Of a DNA stretch of 64,000 nt, positions 1-8,665 are shown piece by piece; position 1 is the stretch's first letter; the number at the start of each line of letters is the position of its first letter. The notes under the pieces are model-generated. The model did no database searches. It saw only the letters and a program-made list of their open reading frames with translations, and was not told the DNA's origin. Origin of the DNA: Acidobacteriota bacterium (GTDB lineage Bacteria > Acidobacteriota > Holophagae > Acanthopleuribacterales > Acanthopleuribacteraceae); the NCBI GenBank assembly GCA_002747255.1, contig PDUC01000041.1, positions 1 to 64,000 on the forward strand, given 5' to 3'. The translations under genes were made by a program, and so were the position numbers.

Positions 1-540
1 TCTTATCCAAACATCCTGTATTTTCTCTCGTTCTCTCTTTAACTTTCAACCAACTCGGCTCTCGCGCCGACAAGGATCGAATCATACGCTTTACTTTTCG
101 CCTTGTCAAACTCTTTTTTAAAAAAAATGAAACTCCTTGAAAATGTGCGTCAAACAAGGACCCCTTAACTTTTTATAGCACCCTAAACCACAATAAAATA
201 ATGATTTACATCGATCATTCAACAATTTAAGCGCACAGACTGACCACCTTGCCATTGCACCTGTGCTCTGATAAAACCACGGCCAGATGGATTTCCATCT
301 TATACAGACCCACCGATTCTAAACGATCCACGGGTTATCTCAATGGACAGGAGCTTTCGCCGCTATACCGCGCGTGTTAACCTGCTTCATGGAAAGCAAA
401 TTTACGCTCAAAAGCTTTTTTCGCATAGGTTGATACGGTTTTACGATCACATTTTGACATTATCTACTAAAATACACGGGAATCTCCGTTGCGAGAATTC
501 CATTGAATAGCTCTTGAGGAAAAAACACCGGAAACATACC
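1..540. other. Non-coding stretch at the window edge, upstream of tatD
   Basis: I see no convincing gene, RNA or repeat here. The stretch is AT-rich with several poly-T/poly-A runs. A TTGACA occurs about 85 bases before the tatD start, but no -10 box follows it at a sensible spacing, so I do not call a promoter. The neighbouring gene on the left is outside the window. Confidence 0.5.
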
Positions 541-1329
541 ATGATAGACAGTCACAGCCACATTTACACCAAACCATTTCAATCAGACCGGGCTGAAGTT
601 ATTGAGCGCGCCAGAAGCGCTGGTATCACACAACTGCTGCAAGTGGGATGCAATTTAGAGGAATCTCTGGCCGTTGTCCAACTTGCCGAGCAAACAGCGG
701 GTATCTACGCGGCCATAGGAGTCCATCCCCATGACGCCGATACCTGGTCACCCGAAGTTCAAAATCAATTAGACAAACTAATGGCACATCCCAAAGTATT
801 GGCATTTGGAGAAATCGGGCTGGATTTTTTTTACGATAACAGTCCCAGAGAGCAACAGAAAACCGCTTTTGAGGAACAGTTGCAATTTGTCATACAGCAT
901 TCGCGTCCTGTCCCCGTCGTTATTCACACCAGAGACGCGGAGGAGGAGACCCTGGACATTTTGAAAAGGAACCCCGTCCCCAAGGGCGGCCATGTTCACT
1001 GTTACACAGGGACAATGGACACAGCCAGATCCATTTTGGAAATGGGGTTTCACTTGGGTTTCACCGGTGTCATTACCTTTAAAAAAGCTGCCGCCTTGAG
1101 GGAAGTTGTCGCCATGACACCCCTCAACCGGCTTTTAATCGAGACAGATAGTCCCTATTTATCACCTATGCCATTCAGAGGGAAACGCAATGAACCCGCC
1201 CGGGTTATCCATATTGCAGAACAAATAGCTGAAATCAAACAAATTCCACTGCAAAAAGTTCTCGAACAAACTACACGCAATTTCAAAAACCTCTATGGCA
1301 GCCCTGGCCTGGTTTGGGAAACACTTTAA
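541..1329 (+). CDS. tatD: TatD family metal-dependent DNase
   Basis: TatD-type hydrolase of the amidohydrolase fold; family members are metal-dependent 3'-5' DNases or related phosphoesterases acting in the cytoplasm. The N-terminus starts MIDSHSHIY, giving the HxH metal-binding pair. Further family motifs are GVHPHD, FGEIGLDF, PVVIHTRDA, HCYTG and the late ETDSPYL. The length of 262 residues is typical. I start at the ATG, since the motif normally sits at the very N-terminus; an in-frame TTG 27 bases upstream would add nine basic residues and looks spurious. The next gene is 191 bases away, so it is probably transcribed alone. The family call is firm, the exact substrate is not. Confidence 0.93.
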   Translation: MIDSHSHIYTKPFQSDRAEVIERARSAGITQLLQVGCNLEESLAVVQLAEQTAGIYAAIGVHPHDADTWSPEVQNQLDKLMAHPKVLAFGEIGLDFFYDNSPREQQKTAFEEQLQFVIQHSRPVPVVIHTRDAEEETLDILKRNPVPKGGHVHCYTGTMDTARSILEMGFHLGFTGVITFKKAAALREVVAMTPLNRLLIETDSPYLSPMPFRGKRNEPARVIHIAEQIAEIKQIPLQKVLEQTTRNFKNLYGSPGLVWETL

Positions 1330-1395
1330 AACCGTTGACAAGAAAATGACTTCCTTTACTGTCCTGTTTGATCCTGTTACAAAAGGGAAACGCCA

Positions 1396-1475
1396 TTGCT
1401 TTTAAAATGGATGGAGTGTAAAGTTAAGGGTGTTGACCGTATTTAAACTCTTAGCTTTTTGTATGCTGAACACCC
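1396..1475 (+). promoter_or_regulatory. Candidate promoter and leader inverted repeat before the sigma-54 activator gene
   Basis: A sigma-70-like pair, TTGCTT and TAAAGT, is separated by 17 bases (1396-1401 and 1419-1424). Just past the predicted start site lies an inverted repeat, GGGTGTT (1428-1434) and AACACCC (1469-1475), with a 34-base loop. It could be a leader hairpin or an operator. Both boxes are only partial matches, so confidence is low. Confidence 0.3.
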
Positions 1476-1520
1476 ACTTGCCTGCACTTTAGAAATACAA
1501 TCCATCGGAGGAAATGATCT

Positions 1521-3143
1521 ATGGACTTTGGCGACTTTTTCAGTCGAATCGAACTCCTTACCAACAGTCTGGGTTTATTGGACCGCAACCTTTTGCCCGC
1601 GAGCTTTCAGGAAGACGTCTTGAATCCTCTCATAGCAAACAAGGAAAGGTTGTCCATGTTAAAGGAGATGGATCCGTATTTCTCTTTATTAAAGGACATT
1701 CTACCCCTGTCAGAAACAAACGGTGCCTGGTCGGACTGGGAATTTCTACATAGAAAACTCTTGGCCTTTTTACAGGTTGAATCGGTTGTCGTCATGAAAA
1801 AGACCGCGAACGGGCCTTTTAGAGTTTTCCCCAGATCTTATGAGACAGGTGAAGCGGATCCAGAATGGCCTAACGAGAACAGTGACGAAACCATCCTCAT
1901 CCACACCGACCATGACCAGCTCAATTATTATTTGAAATTTGAAAGCTCAAACGACACCTATTGGTTTTTAACCGGCCATCCCGGGCTCGATATTTACCAG
2001 ACCCAAAGAAAACTGGCTCTTTTGAGTGAATACGCTCAGTGGCTTCCCTCTCTTTTCAACCACCTTCAGGAAAAGCAGCGTCGTTCCAGTGAAGAAGCAA
2101 CCATCACCCCCAAACTTATCAAAGATCAAACCATTCTTGGCAATGCCCCTTCTTTTATTGAAGCTCTCGCAGCCACAGAAAAAGCCAGTGAATCGGATGC
2201 CCCTATTTATTTAAACGGTGAATCAGGAACGGGTAAGGAGCTTTTTGCCCGCAGAATTCACAATCAAAGTAACCGAAAAGACAAGCACTTCGTAGCCATC
2301 AACTGTGCTGCCATTCCCCATGAGCTCATAGAAAGCGAACTCTTTGGCCATGAAAAAGGAGCCTTCACCGGCGCTTATTACCGCAAAATAGGCAAAGCTG
2401 AAATAGCCAATGGCGGCACTTTATTTCTCGATGAAGTCGGTGAAATGCCGCTGGCCTTTCAGGCCAAGCTGCTGCGCTTCCTGCAGGAAAAGTGCTTCAC
2501 GCGCGTGGGTGGAAATAACGCCATTGAATCGGATGCCAGAATCATTGTCGCCACCCACAGAGATTTGAATCAGGATGTCAAGGACGGGTCGTTTAGAGAG
2601 GATCTGTATTACCGCATCAATGTCATCCCCATACACATTCCACCCTTGCGAAAACGGCATGGTGACATTAGATTACTGGCTCATCACTTCTTTGCAAAGT
2701 ACCTGCAGCAGCACAGAAAAGCCAAAGAAATCGAACCGGAGGTATTTGACTTTCTGGAGGACTACCCCTTCCCGGGAAATGTGAGAGAGCTGGAGAATCT
2801 GATTCATCGGGTAGCCGTAATGGCAAAGGGAAATGTCATTAAACTATCCGATCTACCCATTGATATGAAGTCCAGAGAAACCAAAAAATACACCCTGCAT
2901 CCCTTTGAAGGGTTTGACCGGGTCATTCCTCAATCAAGGGAAGATCTGCAGGTGTATCGCGAAAAAGTAGAACAGTTAGCTGGAAGCTATGTCAGGGACC
3001 TGGAAAGACGCTTCCTTTTTCAAGTTCTGAATCAAGCTGACGGGAAAGTTCGACGAGCAGCCGAACTGGCTGGCATCAACCGCACGCTGTTCTATAAACT
3101 ATTAAAGCGGGCTGGTATTGATATCAGTCAACTGGGGACCTAA
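1521..3143 (+). CDS. Sigma-54 dependent transcriptional activator (bacterial enhancer-binding protein)
   Basis: Activates RNA polymerase carrying sigma-54 by ATP-driven remodelling. The 540 residues hold a sensory N-terminus of about 190 residues without a response-regulator receiver signature (GAF-like at best), then the AAA+ module: Walker A GESGTGKE at 233-240, the sigma-54-contacting GAFTGA at 280-285, Walker B LFLDEV at 301-306, an arginine-finger region with FREDLYYRINV, and a Fis-type helix-turn-helix near 513-535 (RRAAELAGINRTLFYKLL). GGAGG lies 10 bases before the ATG. The stop is 5 bases from purN, so it looks co-transcribed with purN-purD-purE, which is an odd partner. All residues needed to activate sigma-54 appear present; the signal it senses is unknown. 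Confidence 0.93.
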   Translation: MDFGDFFSRIELLTNSLGLLDRNLLPASFQEDVLNPLIANKERLSMLKEMDPYFSLLKDILPLSETNGAWSDWEFLHRKLLAFLQVESVVVMKKTANGPFRVFPRSYETGEADPEWPNENSDETILIHTDHDQLNYYLKFESSNDTYWFLTGHPGLDIYQTQRKLALLSEYAQWLPSLFNHLQEKQRRSSEEATITPKLIKDQTILGNAPSFIEALAATEKASESDAPIYLNGESGTGKELFARRIHNQSNRKDKHFVAINCAAIPHELIESELFGHEKGAFTGAYYRKIGKAEIANGGTLFLDEVGEMPLAFQAKLLRFLQEKCFTRVGGNNAIESDARIIVATHRDLNQDVKDGSFREDLYYRINVIPIHIPPLRKRHGDIRLLAHHFFAKYLQQHRKAKEIEPEVFDFLEDYPFPGNVRELENLIHRVAVMAKGNVIKLSDLPIDMKSRETKKYTLHPFEGFDRVIPQSREDLQVYREKVEQLAGSYVRDLERRFLFQVLNQADGKVRRAAELAGINRTLFYKLLKRAGIDISQLGT

Positions 3144-3148
3144 TCACC

Positions 3149-3784
3149 ATGAAACTGGGAATCCTTCTTTCAGGCAGCGGTCGAACACTGCTTAACCTGA
3201 ATCAACACATCAAAAAGGGGTCTGTTCGGGCGGAAATCCGTGTTGTCATCAGCTCAAGCCGAAAATGTCTCGGTGTGGAGAGGGCCAAAAAACTCGGTAT
3301 TCCAGTCGTTATAATGCGCAAAAGAAAAAGTCTCACCGAGGAGGAATACAGTCACGCCATTACTCAGTCCCTGGAAGAGCACCATGTTGACCTGGTGGTT
3401 CTCGCGGGCTTCCTAAAAAAATACCTTCCATCGAAACACTATGAGAACTCGTGTATCAACATTCACCCTTCACTCATTCCGGCTTTTTGCGGCCCTGGGT
3501 TCTACGGTTCAAAAGTGCATCAAGCTGTCTGGCGTCGAGGTTGCACCGTATCCGGATGTACCGTTCACTTTGTCAATGAACAATACGATGCAGGCCCCAT
3601 TATCCTCCAAAAAACCGTCTGCTTGCATGCAGAAGACTCTCCCGAACTCATCGCACAGAAGGTGTTTGAAAAAGAATGCGAAGCTTTACCCGAAGCTATT
3701 CAACTCATTATAGAAAAGAAAGTACACATAATTGACGGTCGGGTTCACCGTAAAACCGAAGAGGAACCTACAGGAGCGTGCTAA
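3149..3784 (+). CDS. purN: Phosphoribosylglycinamide formyltransferase (GART)
   Basis: Transfers a formyl group from 10-formyl-tetrahydrofolate to glycinamide ribonucleotide, third step of de novo purine synthesis. The formyltransferase fold is shown by the N-terminal LLSGSGRTLLNL (usually SGxGSNLQ), the catalytic INIHPSLIPAF carrying the Asn-His pair, and TVHFVNEQYDAGPI carrying the catalytic Asp. At 211 residues it has the normal length. The phosphate loop reads GRTLL rather than the commoner GSNLQ, a variant. It follows the enhancer-binding protein gene by 5 bases and its TAA overlaps the ATG of purD by one base, so the four genes form one transcription unit. Confidence 0.92.
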   Translation: MKLGILLSGSGRTLLNLNQHIKKGSVRAEIRVVISSSRKCLGVERAKKLGIPVVIMRKRKSLTEEEYSHAITQSLEEHHVDLVVLAGFLKKYLPSKHYENSCINIHPSLIPAFCGPGFYGSKVHQAVWRRGCTVSGCTVHFVNEQYDAGPIILQKTVCLHAEDSPELIAQKVFEKECEALPEAIQLIIEKKVHIIDGRVHRKTEEEPTGAC

Positions 3785-5040
3785 TGAACATACTCATTTT
3801 GGGATCCGGAGGAAGAGAACATGCCCTTGGATGGAAAATTTCTCAATCTCCGCTGCTTGGAAAGCTGTATTTTGCACCCGGTAACCCCGGTACTTTGGCT
3901 TATGGCCAAAACATCAACCTAAAAAACAACGCGGAGGTTGTTGACTTTGCCGTCAACAACCAAATTGATCTGGTCATTCCCGGCCCGGAAGCGTGGCTCA
4001 TGCGGGGAATTGTCGATGATCTCGAGAAAAAGGGAGTGCGAGCTTTTGGCCCAACAAAACAGGCCGCCATGCTTGAAGGCAGCAAAGCGTTCGCAAAGGA
4101 AATGATGGACAAAGCGGGTGTTCCCACCGCATCGCACAAAACCTTCACACAAATTGATGACGTCATGGATCACTTCAAGCAGGCAGCTTTTCCACTGGTC
4201 GTCAAAGCTGACGGTCTGGCAGCGGGAAAAGGTGTTACCATCTGTTTCACAGAAGAACAGGCCATTACCGCAGCAACAGAGGCTATGGTTGACAAAAAGT
4301 TCGGGTCCTCGGGTAATAAGCTGATTATTGAAGAGTATCTGACCGGAACAGAGGCTTCCTTCCACCTGATCTGCGACGGGAAACGAGCTACTTCTCTGGT
4401 AAGCGCTCAGGATCACAAAGCACTCTACGAAGACAACAAAGGACCCAATACCGGCGGCATGGGAACTTTCGCTCCTTCCAACCTGGTAACCGTTGAAATG
4501 GAGGAAACCATTCGCGCTGAAATTGCCGAACCCATTCTGAAAGCCATGGCCGAAGAGGGTATTCCCTTTAAAGGCGTGCTTTTTATAGGCCTGATGCTCA
4601 CCTATCACGGCCCGCGCGTGCTCGAGTTCAATGCTCGATTCGGTGACCCCGAAACGCAGGTCATGATGCCCCTCTTAAACGAGGACTTATTGCCCATTCT
4701 CTTATCAGCTGCCAATGGCAAATTACCGGAGAGAGACCGAACGCGTACAAAGGATGCTCATGCAGTTTGTGTTATCATGGCATCCAAGGGTTACCCGGAT
4801 CAGCCTGAGAAGGGTAAGATCATTTCACTCCCTGATCCCTTGCCATCCCAAGACCTTGTTGTCTTTCATGCGGGAACGAAGAAGGAAAAAGGCTCTTTGG
4901 TTACGTCAGGAGGACGTGTACTGGGCGTAACAGCCTGGAGTGCGAGCATGGAAGAGGCCCGAGAACACGCCTACGAAGCCGTTAAGCAAACTCACTTTGA
5001 AGGTGCATACTATCGTACAGATATTGGAGGAAAACAATGA
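3784..5040 (+). CDS. purD: Phosphoribosylamine-glycine ligase (GARS)
   Basis: ATP-dependent ligation of glycine to phosphoribosylamine, second step of purine synthesis, cytosolic. The N-terminal NILILGSGGREHALGWKI is the family signature, followed by the ATP-grasp core (VVKADGLAAGKGVTIC, EEYLTGTEASF, GPNTGGMG) and the metal-binding ARFGDPETQ segment. The 418 residues match the usual 420. I use the ATG at 3784, which overlaps the purN stop as TAATG with GGAG just upstream; a GTG two codons earlier is possible but unneeded. Its own TGA overlaps the purE ATG as ATGA, suggesting translational coupling. Confidence 0.95.
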   Translation: MNILILGSGGREHALGWKISQSPLLGKLYFAPGNPGTLAYGQNINLKNNAEVVDFAVNNQIDLVIPGPEAWLMRGIVDDLEKKGVRAFGPTKQAAMLEGSKAFAKEMMDKAGVPTASHKTFTQIDDVMDHFKQAAFPLVVKADGLAAGKGVTICFTEEQAITAATEAMVDKKFGSSGNKLIIEEYLTGTEASFHLICDGKRATSLVSAQDHKALYEDNKGPNTGGMGTFAPSNLVTVEMEETIRAEIAEPILKAMAEEGIPFKGVLFIGLMLTYHGPRVLEFNARFGDPETQVMMPLLNEDLLPILLSAANGKLPERDRTRTKDAHAVCVIMASKGYPDQPEKGKIISLPDPLPSQDLVVFHAGTKKEKGSLVTSGGRVLGVTAWSASMEEAREHAYEAVKQTHFEGAYYRTDIGGKQ

Positions 5041-5543
5041 CATCACCACAAGTAGGAATTTTAATGGGCAGTGACTCTGACTTCCCCGTCATGGAAGCTG
5101 CCTGCAAAATGTTAGATTACTTCAAGATTGCCTATGAAGTTAAAGTATCATCGGCACACCGAACCCCGAAACAAACCAGCGCCTACGCACAAACAGCCCG
5201 AGAAAGGGGCATTCGAGCCCTTATCATCGGAGCTGGAGCAGCCGCTCACCTGGCGGGAGTTGTCGCTTCTGAAACAACACTGCCAGTCATTGGCGTACCC
5301 ATTGACGCCTCACCGCTAAAGGGCGTTGATGCTCTTTACGCGACGGTCATGATGCCGGGAGGTATCCCTGTTGCAACCATGGCTATTGGAAAGGCCGGCG
5401 CAAAAAACGCAGCCATTTATGTGGCTTCCATGTTCAGCATGACAGACAAGGTGATGGCAGACCGTCTGAAGCAATATCGCACAGATATGGTGGCTCAGGT
5501 ACAAGCCAAATCAGAGGCTCTGCAAAGCAAACTCAAATCATAA
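5037..5543 (+). CDS. purE: N5-carboxyaminoimidazole ribonucleotide mutase, class I PurE
   Basis: Interconverts N5-CAIR and CAIR in purine synthesis. The N-terminal MGSDSDFPVME, the active-site SAHRTP and the GAGAAAHLAGVVAS segment are diagnostic of class I PurE, which normally works with the ATP-dependent carboxylase PurK; no purK lies in the window. The length of 168 residues is normal. It is the last gene of the unit, overlapping purD by four bases, and a strong terminator follows 27 bases after the stop. Confidence 0.95.
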   Translation: MTSPQVGILMGSDSDFPVMEAACKMLDYFKIAYEVKVSSAHRTPKQTSAYAQTARERGIRALIIGAGAAAHLAGVVASETTLPVIGVPIDASPLKGVDALYATVMMPGGIPVATMAIGKAGAKNAAIYVASMFSMTDKVMADRLKQYRTDMVAQVQAKSEALQSKLKS

Positions 5544-5570
5544 AAACCTCTTTTTTCAACCTGTCTTCCT

Positions 5571-5600
5571 AAAGCGGGGCTGTAATGGCTCCGCTTTTTT
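5571..5600 (+). terminator. Rho-independent terminator after purE
   Basis: Arms at 5571-5581 and 5587-5597 pair over 11 positions (two G-U pairs) around a 5-base loop and run into six T. It ends the purN-purD-purE unit. The convergent rsmE stop lies just beyond; read in the other direction the stem has no T run, so it works mainly for the plus strand. Confidence 0.85.
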
Positions 5601-5602
5601 AT

Positions 5603-6340
5603 TCAACACGAGTTGACAATCCCCCTGATTCCAACCTCCAGCATTTGCTGACTGATTCTGAAACAGGTACCAATGGCTGCTGTTTCCATTTTCAATATGG
5701 CAGAGCCTAAACCCACTTTGTGGATGCCTTTTTTCTCCATCTTTGTCGTTTCCAGAACCGAAAAACCCCCTTCCGGGCCAATCAGGTTCATAACGGGGTA
5801 TCGCAGCTTTTCGCTCAGTTCATACCAGCTCATGCCTCTTGGATGATACAACAGCCAATCACCATAGGGCAGGCTTGCTTTCTCTTCCAGTAAATGGTCC
5901 AGGCGCTGAAGATTCAATCTTGGAGCCCAGCTCCTGCCGCACTGCTTTAAAGCTTGCCGTAAAATGGTATGCAATCTGTGTATTTGCTTCTCGACTCTTT
6001 TTATTTGCCCGGAACGCTCTGTCTCACAAAGTACCATGTCGGTAACACCCAACTGCACCAGACTGGGCAGAAGGGCGCTTAAAGTAGTGTGTTGGCAGGG
6101 AATGGCCAAAGCCAAGCCAAGCCGCGCAGGTTCCTTTTCCCGGGACACCGAGTGAATGCTCAATTCTATTTGCCTTTTCCCCAAACGCTCTATGTCACAC
6201 TGACAGCGGCCGCCTTGCCCGTCGAGAAGCTCCACCTTTTCACTGGGCCGAATCCTTTTGACTTTCAAGAGGTGCCGGGCTTCTTCGCCTTCCAGGATGA
6301 AGGGCCCTTTTTCAGGCAGTTCGTCTACAAGCGCTCGCAT
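5603..6340 (-). CDS. rsmE: 16S rRNA (uracil1498-N3)-methyltransferase
   Basis: SPOUT-class methyltransferase that methylates U1498 of 16S rRNA. The C-terminal knot is visible as LIGPEGGFSVLE followed by VGLGSAILKMETAAI; the usual LGxRILRxETA shows Ala in place of the first Arg here, a small deviation. The N-terminus carries the PUA-like region EGEEARHLLKVKR. The 245 residues fit the family. I start at the ATG 4 bases after the prmA stop, preceded by AAGGG; an upstream TTG would overlap prmA. It is the last gene of der-prmA-rsmE. Confidence 0.9.
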   Translation of the reverse strand: MRALVDELPEKGPFILEGEEARHLLKVKRIRPSEKVELLDGQGGRCQCDIERLGKRQIELSIHSVSREKEPARLGLALAIPCQHTTLSALLPSLVQLGVTDMVLCETERSGQIKRVEKQIHRLHTILRQALKQCGRSWAPRLNLQRLDHLLEEKASLPYGDWLLYHPRGMSWYELSEKLRYPVMNLIGPEGGFSVLETTKMEKKGIHKVGLGSAILKMETAAIGTCFRISQQMLEVGIRGIVNSC

Positions 6341-6344
6341 GAAA

Positions 6345-7214
6345 CTACGCCCTTTTTGCAATTAAAAGCGCCCATTCGCCTTTTGTCTCTTCTTGCACAA
6401 TCACTAAGCCCAGCGCCTCAAGAAGTTGCCGTGCTTCCATTAACTGCTCCACAAGCATACCAGAAGAGATAACCATTCCACGGGAGCTCAAATGCTCAGG
6501 AACCTTCGGCCACAACTCGCGCAGCACGTTGAGGGTGATGTTCATCAGCACCACATCAAACTTCTGCAGGGAAAAATCCTCAAAGTGCCCAATTTCGAGT
6601 GTTGTCTTTTTAGTTTGATTCATCTTCAAGTGTCTGCGCATATTTTCTTTACAATCGCGATCGACATCAAAACCAAAGACACGGTCTGCACCGCACTTTT
6701 CAGCCGCGATGGATAGTATGCCGGTTCCACAGCCCACGTCTAAAACGGATTTCCCGCGACAATCCACATTCAACAGTGCCTTTAACATGAGTTTGGTCGT
6801 TTCATGCTGACCGGTGCCGAAAGCCTGACCGGGATAGACAATCAGCGTTTTGTCGTCGTGCACGATGGAATCCGTATGCCACTCGGGAATCACTCGAAAC
6901 GCTCCGATGGAAAAGGCGTTAAAATTCTCACGCCACTGATTTTGCCAGTCCTGCGGTGCTACTTCCTCTCCAGATACGGAGATAATATCCTTTTCCTGAA
7001 AAAAAGCGGTTAAATCCCGGATTACACGCTCCGTGACTTGTTCAGGGTGTTGAGCTGTATCCGTGCAGGAGAGAAGCGCCCCCAACGAAACAACGCTATC
7101 TGGATTGACACTGCTATGCGGCTTGCGATCGACCGAAAGAGCGCCATATTGCCAAAGCCACTCTTCCAGCAGGTCTTCTTGTTCCAGTGTGGTTTTGATT
7201 TCAATCCGAATCAA
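6345..7214 (-). CDS. prmA: Ribosomal protein L11 methyltransferase
   Basis: Trimethylates ribosomal protein L11 using S-adenosylmethionine. The class I methyltransferase core has VLDVGCGTGILSIAA (SAM-binding loop), then FGFDVDRDC and the catalytic-region VLMNITLNVL, in place of the more usual NI(L)A. Upstream of it is the family GQAFGTGQHETTKL segment. The N-terminal L11-recognition part is present; 289 residues is a normal length. The start is TTG, with GAGGAG six bases before it and the der stop two bases upstream, so it is translated from the der-prmA-rsmE message. Confidence 0.92.
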   Translation of the reverse strand: MIRIEIKTTLEQEDLLEEWLWQYGALSVDRKPHSSVNPDSVVSLGALLSCTDTAQHPEQVTERVIRDLTAFFQEKDIISVSGEEVAPQDWQNQWRENFNAFSIGAFRVIPEWHTDSIVHDDKTLIVYPGQAFGTGQHETTKLMLKALLNVDCRGKSVLDVGCGTGILSIAAEKCGADRVFGFDVDRDCKENMRRHLKMNQTKKTTLEIGHFEDFSLQKFDVVLMNITLNVLRELWPKVPEHLSSRGMVISSGMLVEQLMEARQLLEALGLVIVQEETKGEWALLIAKRA

Positions 7215-7216
7215 TT

Positions 7217-8575
7217 TTAGCTCCTCGGTTTGGCAATCAGTTTAATGGGTATGCCGTGAAGGTCGAAAGCTTCTCGAATCCGGTTAGTGAGAAACCGCTC
7301 CTGTGAAAAGTGCAGGGGTTTTCGCGTATTGATTACAGTGACAAAGGTTGGCGGGTTGGTTTGAACTTGAGTCATGTAATAGATCTTGGGTTGATAACCC
7401 TTGTGGGACGGGAAACGATGGTTCTTCTTCATATCCTCCACAAACCGATTCAGCACACCAGTGGAGACACGGGCATTGGCTCTTGCCATTAAGTCCATGC
7501 CCAAATCGAGAATTTTGGAAATGCGCTGACCGGTTTTGGCCGAGACAAACAAGAACGGTGCTTTTTCAAGAAACTTGAGCCGCCTTCTTATGCGATCCTC
7601 AAAGAATTTAGCGGTGTTGGTGTCCTTGTCTTTCACAAGGTCCCACTTATTGACAAGAATCAAGGTGGGTCTGAAGGCATCGTTGGCAATGCCGGCAATA
7701 GCCGCATCCTGAACGGCTTCCGGCTCACTGGCATCAATAACCACACAAATGAGATCCGCGTACTGTACCTGGCGTTTGGCCATCATGACAGAGAGATGTT
7801 CCTGAGAGCCCTCTATTTTTCCTCTTTTACGGATCCCGGCAGTATCCACAATACAAAAAAGCTGATCCTTAAAAGTTAAATAGGAATCAATGGGGTCTCT
7901 TGTAGTTCCGGCGATCTGGCTTACCATGACCCGATCTTCTTTAAGCAGCTTATTCACAATGGAGCTTTTTCCGGCATTGGGTCTGCCGATGATGGCCAGG
8001 CGTATGGGGTGTTCCTGCTGATCGTCTCGCACCTGAGTGTCAAAATTTTCGAGTTCTTTGTGTATTTCATCCAGCAGGGTGTCTATTTCCAGCCTATGTT
8101 CCGCTGAACCTTCAATCATGGTCGTAAACCCGAACTCATAAAAGGCCGTATCGAATTTCATACCGGTACCGCCATCGAGTTTATTGATAAAAACGACAAT
8201 GGGCTTTCCGCATTTGCGCAGCTCGGCAGCTATTTCTTCATCTCCGGCCAGGATTCCTTCCCGACCATCCAGCATAAAAACAATGATTTGTGCTTTTGCA
8301 ATTGCCTGTTTGGTTTGCTCACTAATCATGTCCTCCATGCGGCCGCCGACATCCAGTCCCCCTGTGTCGACAATGCGAAAGGCACCGCGATCGTCTTCAA
8401 TGGTGCCGTAAAGACGATCCCTTGTCATACCTGGATTGGGGTCAATGATCGCGCGTTTGGAACGCGTCAACCTGTTAAACAAGGTGCTTTTTCCAACATT
8501 TGGCCTGCCGACCAAAGCCACTAACGGCAGTTTCTCATCCCCGGACTGCGTCAATAATTCGTGATTCCTAATCAT
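7217..8575 (-). CDS. der: Ribosome assembly GTPase Der (EngA)
   Basis: Double GTPase needed for 50S subunit maturation. Two tandem G domains are plain: first G1 GRPNVGKST at 23-31 with DTGGLD and NKLD; second G1 GRPNAGKSS with DTAGIRKRGK and NKWDLV. A C-terminal KH-like domain follows, ending in the family phrase HGIPIKLIAKPRS. The 452 residues are standard. The ATG has GGGAG seven bases upstream. First gene of a unit with prmA and rsmE, all three serving ribosome biogenesis or modification. Confidence 0.96.
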   Translation of the reverse strand: MIRNHELLTQSGDEKLPLVALVGRPNVGKSTLFNRLTRSKRAIIDPNPGMTRDRLYGTIEDDRGAFRIVDTGGLDVGGRMEDMISEQTKQAIAKAQIIVFMLDGREGILAGDEEIAAELRKCGKPIVVFINKLDGGTGMKFDTAFYEFGFTTMIEGSAEHRLEIDTLLDEIHKELENFDTQVRDDQQEHPIRLAIIGRPNAGKSSIVNKLLKEDRVMVSQIAGTTRDPIDSYLTFKDQLFCIVDTAGIRKRGKIEGSQEHLSVMMAKRQVQYADLICVVIDASEPEAVQDAAIAGIANDAFRPTLILVNKWDLVKDKDTNTAKFFEDRIRRRLKFLEKAPFLFVSAKTGQRISKILDLGMDLMARANARVSTGVLNRFVEDMKKNHRFPSHKGYQPKIYYMTQVQTNPPTFVTVINTRKPLHFSQERFLTNRIREAFDLHGIPIKLIAKPRS

Positions 8576-8665
8576 GGCAACACTCCCTTGAAGCTATCAT
8601 ACTTGAAAACCGGGAAAAATAGACCCGTGAACAATTAAAACTGCCGGTCGGCGACAATTGGTTTA

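Noticed and set aside
514-540. TTG start adding nine residues to TatD
   Set aside because: The metal-binding HxH normally lies at the very N-terminus, and the ATG at 541 gives that.
3149-3784. Broken or frame-shifted purN
   Set aside because: The unusual phosphate loop is in frame and all three catalytic residues are present, so it is a variant, not a pseudogene.
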